Shown one piece after another: positions 1 to 4,927 of a stretch of 5,199 nucleotides of DNA. Position 1 is the first letter of the stretch. Each line of letters starts with the position of its first letter. The stretch is taken from assembly GCA_021161685.1 (NCBI GenBank), contig JAGHAD010000007.1, positions 1-5,199 of the forward strand, written 5' to 3'. Position numbers and translations under genes: made by a program. The notes beneath the pieces are model-generated. The model ran no database searches. It worked only from the letters and a program-made list of their open reading frames with translations, and had not been told where the DNA came from. The DNA is from Thermoplasmata archaeon (GTDB lineage Archaea; Thermoplasmatota; E2; DHVEG-1; B18-G2).

Positions 1-857
1 AAAGGAAGGGAACTTTTCCAGATTTTGAGTATGGAGTAGATTCTGAAAAGAGTGTACCGAATCTTAAGAACAAAGGCTTCAAGATAAATGATAACAAGGG
101 CATCGTCTGCATCAAAGATAAGTTCAATAGAACTATAGATGCGGTGGTATATGGAAATGCAAAGATCTTTTCTGATGGATGGAGAGGGGAAGGTGTTGAC
201 GCTCAGAACAGGGTGTTGAGAAGAAGAGAAAGGGGATTTAATTTTGTAGACACGAATTCCTCTGAAGATTGGATTGCTGAAGAATTCCATAGAAATGTAT
301 GGTGTACCATTATATCAAAGCAAAATCTCTCCGATGTACTTAGGCTTTCTGATGAGATGTTTTTATACCTAAAGTACAGCCCCGATGAAAATCTGGAGAA
401 AGGAGCACTAACTACAATTTCAAGCAGGAAGCAAGCAGTTGAAACTATAATAGAATTAACACTTCGCGCAAGGAAAAGTATACACATAGTTGGTTTCCAC
501 TTCGCTAATTGGAAAGTAATAAAATCCTTAATTAATGCGAGTCTAAGGGGTATAAGAGTAAAAGTTCTAGGAGATTATTCGAAACCATTCAGCTACATCA
601 TGGAAGAATATGGAATAGAAACGAAGACCAAAAGTGTCAATACCAGCCTGATGACATTGATCCTTGACAACAAAGACATTTACTTCATTTCAAATGATTC
701 AATGATTCATGTAGAGAACGGAAGTATGGCAAGTGATCTCATCGGATTATTTTCAGAAGAAACCAGTAAACCAACTAATCCGATGACAAATACTTTATTT
801 ATTCTCTCCGTTTTCATTCTCACTTCAATTTTAATACTTAGAGAGTGGAGGCGTTGA
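1..857 (+). CDS. Lamin-tail domain / degenerate phospholipase D-like surface protein, C-terminal membrane anchor (5' end outside window)
   Basis: The frame is open from the left edge (first full codon at base 3) to TGA at 855-857, giving 284 residues of a longer protein. A GTG at 144 is not the start, because clear domain sequence precedes it. Residues ~1-90 resemble a lamin-tail (LTD) domain: VYGN at 49-52, GWRGEGV at ~59-65 and DTNSSEDW at 83-90 fit its usual ending. After a linker with YSPD comes one PLD-like lobe (~140-250) with the fold's landmarks SIHIVGFHF and RGIRVKVLGD. The HxKxxxxD motif is degenerate: the aligned segment SLMTLILD has Ser215 for His and Met217 for Lys, keeping only Asp222, so hydrolase activity is unlikely. 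Residues ~264-279 form one hydrophobic helix followed by REWRR, a C-terminal anchor with a basic cytoplasmic end. Seven N-X-S/T sequons suggest an exported glycoprotein. The rhomboid gene follows after one base, so the two are probably co-transcribed. The domain calls are from motif recognition; the role is unknown. Confidence 0.75.
   Translation, partial: RKGTFPDFEYGVDSEKSVPNLKNKGFKINDNKGIVCIKDKFNRTIDAVVYGNAKIFSDGWRGEGVDAQNRVLRRRERGFNFVDTNSSEDWIAEEFHRNVWCTIISKQNLSDVLRLSDEMFLYLKYSPDENLEKGALTTISSRKQAVETIIELTLRARKSIHIVGFHFANWKVIKSLINASLRGIRVKVLGDYSKPFSYIMEEYGIETKTKSVNTSLMTLILDNKDIYFISNDSMIHVENGSMASDLIGLFSEETSKPTNPMTNTLFILSVFILTSILILREWRR
847..851 (+). promoter_or_regulatory. Shine-Dalgarno site for the rhomboid gene
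   Basis: GGAGG lies inside the last codons of the upstream gene, seven bases before ATG 859. It fixes the rhomboid start and supports translation from a shared mRNA. It contrasts with the leaderless-type starts elsewhere in the window, which have no such motif. Confidence 0.75.
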
Positions 858-858
858 A

Positions 859-1752
859 ATGGAAATATCCCTAATCCCAATGGCTGTGATCTTTTCCATT
901 GTATTCATGGGGATTTTGGCTTACTTTACTAGAATGGGTGCTACGGTCTATCTTCTTCTAGCGAACACGATAGCTTTTATCATAAGCATTTTCAACCGGG
1001 AGATAACTTTCAATTTCCTTGGCTTCAGACCATCTTACCTTTCAATTGGTGGAATCCCTCACCTCTACACTTTAATAACCTCCACGTTTGTCCATTATGA
1101 CATCCTCCATCTCCTTGGAAACATGCTAACGCTATTCTTCTTAGGAATGGCTTTTGAGAGAAGAGTTGGATCCAGGAAATTTATTCTCCTTTACTTCATT
1201 ACGGGGATATGTGGAGATGTTATTTTCTCTCTGCTCAATCGCTCTGATTGCATATTGATAGGGGCTTCGGGGGCAATTTTTGGTATTCTTGGCTCTTATG
1301 CAGCATCCTATCCAAGAGACGAAGTTCTTTTGCCACTCCCTCTTGGAATAGTGATAATAACTAGGATAAGGGTTTTTGCCGCTGCGGTAATATTTACCAT
1401 CATCCAATTTGCATCTCTCTACCTTTCAGCTTATGATAACGTTGCTTATATAGCGCATCTCGGAGGGCTGGCGAGCGGACTCATTCTGGGCATTTTCTTT
1501 GTCAGGAGAGAAAGGATAAAGGTTAACATAGATGATAAGAAAATAGAAGGGGTAGATTATCTCGAGAAATTATCACGTGATGAGAAAATTAAAGAGATAG
1601 TGAGGCACATAAGAGAAGAGGAGATACCTGAGGTGAGAGAGAGCTGGCTTGAAAAGCTAGCGGAGAGGGCAAGATGCCCCTATTGTGGGGGGAAATTGGA
1701 AAAAGTTGGAAATCGTCTCAAATGCAGAGAATGTGGTAAGGTGTTAAGGTGA
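859..1752 (+). CDS. Rhomboid family intramembrane serine protease with C-terminal zinc ribbon
   Basis: This 297-residue polytopic protein should cleave transmembrane helices of client proteins within the membrane. All rhomboid hallmarks are present. The HxxxxHxxxN motif is H79, H84 and N88 (oxyanion-side residues). The catalytic serine is S137 in GASG, followed by IFG, and the catalytic histidine is H200 in AHLGG. An extra hydrophobic helix or two lies before the core (~6-23, ~28-46). Core helices are around 82-98, 107-126, 131-150, 172-190 and 196-214. A charged linker (~216-268) leads to a CPYC...CREC zinc ribbon (C273, C276, C289, C292), predicted to be cytoplasmic. The start at ATG 859 is set by the GGAGG at 847-851. 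The gene follows the PLD-like gene after one base and its 3' end overlaps the convergent presenilin gene by 35 bases. Family assignment is firm; the substrate is unknown, with the upstream anchored protein as one candidate. Confidence 0.93.
   Translation: MEISLIPMAVIFSIVFMGILAYFTRMGATVYLLLANTIAFIISIFNREITFNFLGFRPSYLSIGGIPHLYTLITSTFVHYDILHLLGNMLTLFFLGMAFERRVGSRKFILLYFITGICGDVIFSLLNRSDCILIGASGAIFGILGSYAASYPRDEVLLPLPLGIVIITRIRVFAAAVIFTIIQFASLYLSAYDNVAYIAHLGGLASGLILGIFFVRRERIKVNIDDKKIEGVDYLEKLSRDEKIKEIVRHIREEEIPEVRESWLEKLAERARCPYCGGKLEKVGNRLKCRECGKVLR
1718..1752. other. Convergent 3' overlap of rhomboid and presenilin genes
   Basis: The rhomboid stop (TGA 1750-1752, +) lies beyond the presenilin stop (TCA on the + strand at 1718-1720, read TGA), so 35 bases code on both strands. 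On the + strand they include the codons of the last two zinc-ribbon cysteines (C289 at 1723-1725 and C292 at 1732-1734). On the - strand they encode the last ten or so residues of the presenilin homologue, ending HILCI. There is no room here for a separate terminator, so transcripts may overlap antisense unless they end within the opposite gene. Confidence 0.9.
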
Positions 1753-2623
1753 AACCGCTGAGATTGCCATGTAAGATTAAGCTGGATAGAACATAGCCAG
1801 CTACGGCTCCAGAATTGAGGAAAGGTAAGCCTGGTTGGGCATCGCCTTTCGAGACAAGGTGCATCAGGATGAAAAAAGAGATAATTACTCCAAGGGCGGT
1901 AGAAATAGAAATTAATAATTCTCCAGTAAAATGGTAAGTTGAAACGATAAGTATACCTGGCACAACGACATCTCCAACTCCAATGAAAAAAGCATTTCTC
2001 TCTCTTCTTTCCTTTAGTCTCCTCTCCTTGATGAACGAATATGGTAGTCTCTTTGGTATGACAAATAGTACGGGAACCTTCATTTCTATAACCGTATCAG
2101 CTAAATCTATCATGTGTTTCGTCTTGTAAACAGCTATTGCATCATATATCGCAAGCATTACAAGAAGAAGGATAACGAGAGGAATGGAAAGGGATATACC
2201 AAATATGGTTATCGCTCCTATGCTTATTATTGTGCAACAAGCATCTATAACGTACCACTCCGGGCGTTTTATCAGCAGGAAGACAATAAAAATTGATATG
2301 AAAACTGCTAAAGAAATTGCAAATGTGTTGTCAAGTATGTAAGCGAGAAATGGATATAAGGCACAGGTGGCTGTTATCGCTATCGCGAAAAGGAAGAAAA
2401 AGTAAACGATTTCCTTCTTCCAGAATTTTGATATAAAGAGTACAATTGCGGTGATAGAAAGCAGGGTTACTAGGAAAACGAAGACGTTAAAAGGATCCTT
2501 TGGATTCTCGAAAGCCTTTATATTGGCTATCTCGAAAGGTTTGACGGAAATTAGAGAGAGTGCATAGATCAGTATAAAAATTGTTGCCATCGATATGGTG
2601 GGCACGACGTTTTCCTTTTTCAT
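1718..2623 (-). CDS. Presenilin-type (A22 family, archaeal PSH-like) intramembrane aspartyl protease
   Basis: From ATG 2623 this encodes 301 residues with about nine hydrophobic segments. It should cleave transmembrane segments using two intramembrane aspartates. D161 lies in AIYDAIAVYKTKHM (the YD motif) and D218 in IGVGDVVVPG (the GxGD motif). The third motif reads QPGLPFLNSGAVAGY (P264-G265-L266): Gly stands where presenilin and SPP have the Ala of PAL, which as far as I recall is common in archaeal members. A basic loop full of Lys/Arg lies between the two aspartates (~196-210). An in-frame TTG at 2674 would add 17 residues but has no ribosome site. ATG 2623 also lacks one, yet a TATA-like element is centred about 26.5 bases upstream, fitting a leaderless mRNA. 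The exchanger gene ends 37 bases upstream on the same strand, so read-through transcription is also possible. The 3' end overlaps the rhomboid gene. The family is confident; the substrates are unknown. Confidence 0.92.
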   Translation of the reverse strand: MKKENVVPTISMATIFILIYALSLISVKPFEIANIKAFENPKDPFNVFVFLVTLLSITAIVLFISKFWKKEIVYFFFLFAIAITATCALYPFLAYILDNTFAISLAVFISIFIVFLLIKRPEWYVIDACCTIISIGAITIFGISLSIPLVILLLVMLAIYDAIAVYKTKHMIDLADTVIEMKVPVLFVIPKRLPYSFIKERRLKERRERNAFFIGVGDVVVPGILIVSTYHFTGELLISISTALGVIISFFILMHLVSKGDAQPGLPFLNSGAVAGYVLSSLILHGNLSGFTLTPYHILCI

Positions 2624-2642
2624 TTCGGTGAAAAGAAAAATT

Positions 2643-2656
2643 CTCTTTTTAAAGAG
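2643..2656. repeat. Short perfect inverted repeat over the presenilin TATA-like element
   Basis: CTCTTT (2643-2648) and AAAGAG (2651-2656) form a perfect 6-base inverted repeat around TT. It lies in the 37-base gap between the exchanger and presenilin genes and coincides with the proposed TATA element. It could be a repressor operator or just an A/T-rich palindrome. It is too weak to be called a terminator. Confidence 0.35.
2646..2653 (-). promoter_or_regulatory. Probable TATA box of a leaderless presenilin transcript
   Basis: On the minus strand this reads TTTAAAAA, centred about 26.5 bases before ATG 2623. That is the spacing expected if transcription starts at the A of the start codon. 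The lack of any Shine-Dalgarno motif before 2623 and the similar spacing upstream of two other genes here support it. It would let the presenilin gene be transcribed apart from the exchanger. Confidence 0.55.
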
Positions 2657-2660
2657 TTTA

Positions 2661-3584
2661 TCATTGAAAAACAAACCACATGTAAATGATGTAGATAACT
2701 ATTAGGAAAATGCCCTCTACTCTCGATATTTTTCTTCCAGTGTAGAGAATTGGAAAAAGAAGAATCGTTATCCCTATTAGTAAAAAAGAACTATTTACGG
2801 TTTTTGAATCTACAGGTAGTTTAGAAAAAAGAGAGCACAAACCTACTATTAGCAGTATGTTGAACACGTTCGATCCAAGCAAGTTTCCAACCGAGATATC
2901 CCATTCTCTTTTCCAAGCTGCAGTCACAGATACCGCAAGCTCTGGTATGGATGTTCCAATTGCAACGAGAGAAACGGCTATGATGAATTCTGGTACACCA
3001 AACCATCTGGCAAAGAAAACTGAAGATTGCACGAGCAAGTACGCTCCAAGAACTACAGATACTATTCCCAGAACTATCATCGCAAAACCCTTTCGTAAAG
3101 AAAAATTCACATCGTTTTTCTTCCCATTTACGTTCGCAGCCTTGATGAAGTAGGATAAAAAAAGAAGAAACGATACCAGGAGAAGCACTCCGCCAATTGG
3201 ATTCAGCAGATCGAAATAGGCTAAAATAGAGAACAGAGAAGTTGCTGAAAGGAGCACGGGTAGCTCTCTTCTCACAATGCTTTTGCTAACTGAAATTGGT
3301 CTTACAATGGAGCTTATTCCAAGAACTAGTAGGATGTTTGCTAAACAGGAGCCGATGACGTTTCCCACCGCTAAGCTAGTGTGCGAATTCAGCGTTGCTA
3401 CCAGTGATGTGGCAAGCTCTGGAGCAGATGTACCATATGCTACAATGGTTAGAGAAATGATAAGAGAAGAGACCCCGAGACGAGAAGCTGTTTTTGAAGT
3501 TCCAGTAACCAATACATCTGATCCTTTGTAAAGGGCAAACACGCCCATGGCGAAAAGAACTAGATTAAGCATTACATGGGGCAT
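2661..3584 (-). CDS. CaCA-family Na+/Ca2+ exchanger-like antiporter
   Basis: This 307-residue membrane protein has two homologous halves of about five helices each, the usual size of archaeal NCX and bacterial YrbG-type exchangers, which swap Ca2+ for Na+ or H+. The alpha-1 repeat has AYGTSAPELATS (S53, E56) and GNVIGSCLANIL (S79, N83). The alpha-2 repeat has AIGTSIPELAVS (S212, E215) and GNLLGSNVFNIL (S238, N242). The Glu-to-Asn spacing is 27 residues in both halves, matching the ion-site geometry of NCX_Mj, but the position that is Asp240 there is Asn242 here, and alpha-1 has GSC where GSN is usual. A hydrophilic loop (~148-165) separates the halves. ATG 3584 is preferred over ATG 3572 because a TATA-like box sits 27.5 bases upstream of it. 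The presenilin gene follows after 37 bases. Family is confident; Ca2+ as the ion is inferred. Confidence 0.9.
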   Translation of the reverse strand: MPHVMLNLVLFAMGVFALYKGSDVLVTGTSKTASRLGVSSLIISLTIVAYGTSAPELATSLVATLNSHTSLAVGNVIGSCLANILLVLGISSIVRPISVSKSIVRRELPVLLSATSLFSILAYFDLLNPIGGVLLLVSFLLFLSYFIKAANVNGKKNDVNFSLRKGFAMIVLGIVSVVLGAYLLVQSSVFFARWFGVPEFIIAVSLVAIGTSIPELAVSVTAAWKREWDISVGNLLGSNVFNILLIVGLCSLFSKLPVDSKTVNSSFLLIGITILLFPILYTGRKISRVEGIFLIVIYIIYMWFVFQ

Positions 3585-3607
3585 TCTTGAATGTTATGGA
3601 TAAGAAC

Positions 3608-3615
3608 TATTTAAA
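3608..3615 (-). promoter_or_regulatory. Probable TATA box of the exchanger gene
   Basis: The minus strand reads TTTAAATA, centred about 27.5 bases upstream of ATG 3584, with no Shine-Dalgarno motif between. This suits a leaderless archaeal transcript. It sits in the 76-base divergent region shared with the CcdA-like gene. Confidence 0.6.
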
Positions 3616-3628
3616 TTGCAACCTTAAG

Positions 3629-3637
3629 TTTTTATTA
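3629..3637 (+). promoter_or_regulatory. Probable TATA box of the CcdA-like gene
   Basis: TTTTTATTA is centred about 27-28 bases before ATG 3661, again without a Shine-Dalgarno motif. The two divergent TATA-like elements lie only about 20 bases apart, so factors binding the two promoters, or a single regulator between them, could affect both genes. The palindrome CTTAAG (3623-3628) lies between them. Confidence 0.55.
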
Positions 3638-3660
3638 TTCTATTGAGTTATTCCTACAAG

Positions 3661-4878
3661 ATGAAATCTATAGCGATTGTAATCCCTTTCATCGTTATAT
3701 CCTTACCTCTAGTATCTGGACTAACCATGGATTTCTTTTATTCAAGCAATTGTGGGGAATGCGAAAAGGATTTACAAATGATAGAGAAATACTTCGTTAA
3801 GAACGAGAGCAATAAGGGTATTCTCAAAGTTTATCTAAAAGATATAGCCACCAATAAAACAGCCTTTGAAGAATGGAAAGACGAGTACGACTTCTATCCT
3901 TATCCATTCGTGGTCATAAAAAATGAAACGAAATCAACGCCTCCAATTGGGGAAAGCGACATCACGGTTGGGAATTTGAAAAAAATCATTGGAATGTTTT
4001 TGAATGGCACCTATCATGAAAGAGAGGAAGAAGATATAATCCATACTCCATTTGGTGAAATCAATGCGAAATCCATATCTTTGCCACTGCTGGCTATCAT
4101 TTTAGGAGGGGCAGACAGCTTCAATCCATGTGCATTCTTTATCCTCATATTTTTGCTAAACATGTTACTTCATGCGGGCTCGCGTAGGAAGATGCTATTG
4201 GTTGGGGGAATATTTGTGACTTTCTCTGCCCTCTTTTATATGCTTTTCATGTTTTTCATGTACGAAACTTTCATGAGGATACAGACCAGAGAGAACGTCA
4301 TGCTCATCTCAGTTATTGCAGGCTGTATAGTTCTGCCAATGGGAATAATAAACATTAAGGATTTTTTCCTGTTCAGGAAAGGCGTTTCATTGACCGTGCC
4401 CGAGAGTAAGAGGGTAAGGATATTCAAAAGAGTGAGGGATCTCATTAGAAAGGAAAGTACCATAACTACGATCGCCGGTGCTATAGCGTTAGCCGGAACC
4501 GTAAATTTCTATGAGCTTCTCTGCACGCTTGGTTTGCCTTTCACTTTCACAAAAATCCTTTCCCAGTACAGCATAGGGAAGAATTCCCTAGTCTTCTATA
4601 CTTACATACTGCTATACAACATCGTCTACGTCTTACCTTTGGTAACGATCGTTTTGATTTTTGCATTAACCTTGGGCAGGCGCAGGTTTAGTGAGTGGCA
4701 TGGAAGGGTGATGAAACTATTTTCAGGTATTATGCTTGCAGTATTCGGCTTTTTCTTTCTGTACAATTACAAATTGCTGGAAGATCCATTTACACCGATC
4801 TCAATCGTCATCGGTAGCGCTATGGGGACTTTCCTGATATCCACGGTATGGAAAAGGTATGAGCAAAAGAGATCCTGA
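3661..4878 (+). CDS. CcdA/DsbD-like thiol-disulfide transporter with N-terminal thioredoxin-like domain
   Basis: This 405-residue protein probably carries reducing equivalents across the membrane to extracytoplasmic disulfides. Residues 1-20 are a signal peptide or anchor ending LVSG. Residues ~22-118 form a thioredoxin/glutaredoxin-like domain with CGEC (C31, C34) after a beta strand and a likely cis-proline at P82 (YPYPFVVI). From ~140 there is a CcdA-type membrane domain of six or seven helices. Its two expected redox cysteines are C157 in DSFNPCAFF (helix 1) and C288 in ELLCTLGLP (helix 4); C222 is extra. A basic loop, GVSLTVPESKR then RVRDLIRK (~241-264), is probably cytoplasmic. Four N-X-S/T sequons (N48, N65, N88, N115) lie only in the outer domain. 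An in-frame TTG at 3643 would add six residues; ATG 3661 gives a better signal peptide and TATA spacing. The gene diverges from the exchanger. A role in cytochrome c maturation or in general disulfide reduction cannot be separated from sequence. Confidence 0.87.
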   Translation: MKSIAIVIPFIVISLPLVSGLTMDFFYSSNCGECEKDLQMIEKYFVKNESNKGILKVYLKDIATNKTAFEEWKDEYDFYPYPFVVIKNETKSTPPIGESDITVGNLKKIIGMFLNGTYHEREEEDIIHTPFGEINAKSISLPLLAIILGGADSFNPCAFFILIFLLNMLLHAGSRRKMLLVGGIFVTFSALFYMLFMFFMYETFMRIQTRENVMLISVIAGCIVLPMGIINIKDFFLFRKGVSLTVPESKRVRIFKRVRDLIRKESTITTIAGAIALAGTVNFYELLCTLGLPFTFTKILSQYSIGKNSLVFYTYILLYNIVYVLPLVTIVLIFALTLGRRRFSEWHGRVMKLFSGIMLAVFGFFFLYNYKLLEDPFTPISIVIGSAMGTFLISTVWKRYEQKRS

Positions 4879-4918
4879 AGTAACACTAAGGAAGTCGAAA
4901 TTACTCAAACAGCATGAC

Positions 4919-4927
4919 TTTTATATA
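4919..4927 (+). promoter_or_regulatory. Probable TATA box of the last gene
   Basis: TTTTATATA is the most TATA-like string in the window, 41 bases after the CcdA-like stop codon. Using the 26-28 base spacing seen upstream of three other genes, transcription would start near 4950, next to ATG 4949. That ATG is not in frame with the secreted-protein reading frame, and the in-frame ATG 4927 overlaps the TATA element itself. Confidence 0.55.

Noticed and set aside
144..857. GTG at 144 as the start of the PLD-like gene
   Set aside because: The frame is open to the left window edge and the residues before GTG continue the lamin-tail domain; there is no ribosome site. The gene is cut by the window, not begun there.
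203..1407. Minus-strand open frames opposite the PLD-like and rhomboid genes (203-487, 1141-1407)
   Set aside because: Both are antisense to well-supported coding sequence and show no family features.
2114..2296. Small + strand open frame inside the presenilin gene
   Set aside because: Its product is rich in Tyr, Lys and Arg without domain features and it lies wholly antisense to a gene with all catalytic motifs intact.
2643..2656. Inverted repeat as a transcription terminator of the exchanger gene
   Set aside because: The stem is only six base pairs, mostly A/T, with a two-base loop, and it coincides with a better-supported TATA-like element.
2624..2674. TTG 2674 as the presenilin start (17 extra residues)
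   Set aside because: It is a weak start codon with no ribosome site, would overlap the exchanger stop, and adds a charged stretch before the first helix. ATG 2623 has a TATA-like element at leaderless spacing.
2857..3531. Open + strand frames opposite the exchanger (2857-3153, 3277-3531)
   Set aside because: They are complements of the conserved alpha repeats, have no recognisable motif and no ribosome site that I can see.
3643..3660. TTG 3643 as the CcdA-like start (six extra residues)
   Set aside because: ATG 3661 begins a normal signal peptide (MKSIAIV) and matches the TATA-like spacing; the TTG has neither support.
4879..4926. Terminator after the CcdA-like gene
   Set aside because: The only dyad (AGTAA near 4880 with TTACT near 4901) is short and widely spaced, and no T run follows the stop codon closely.
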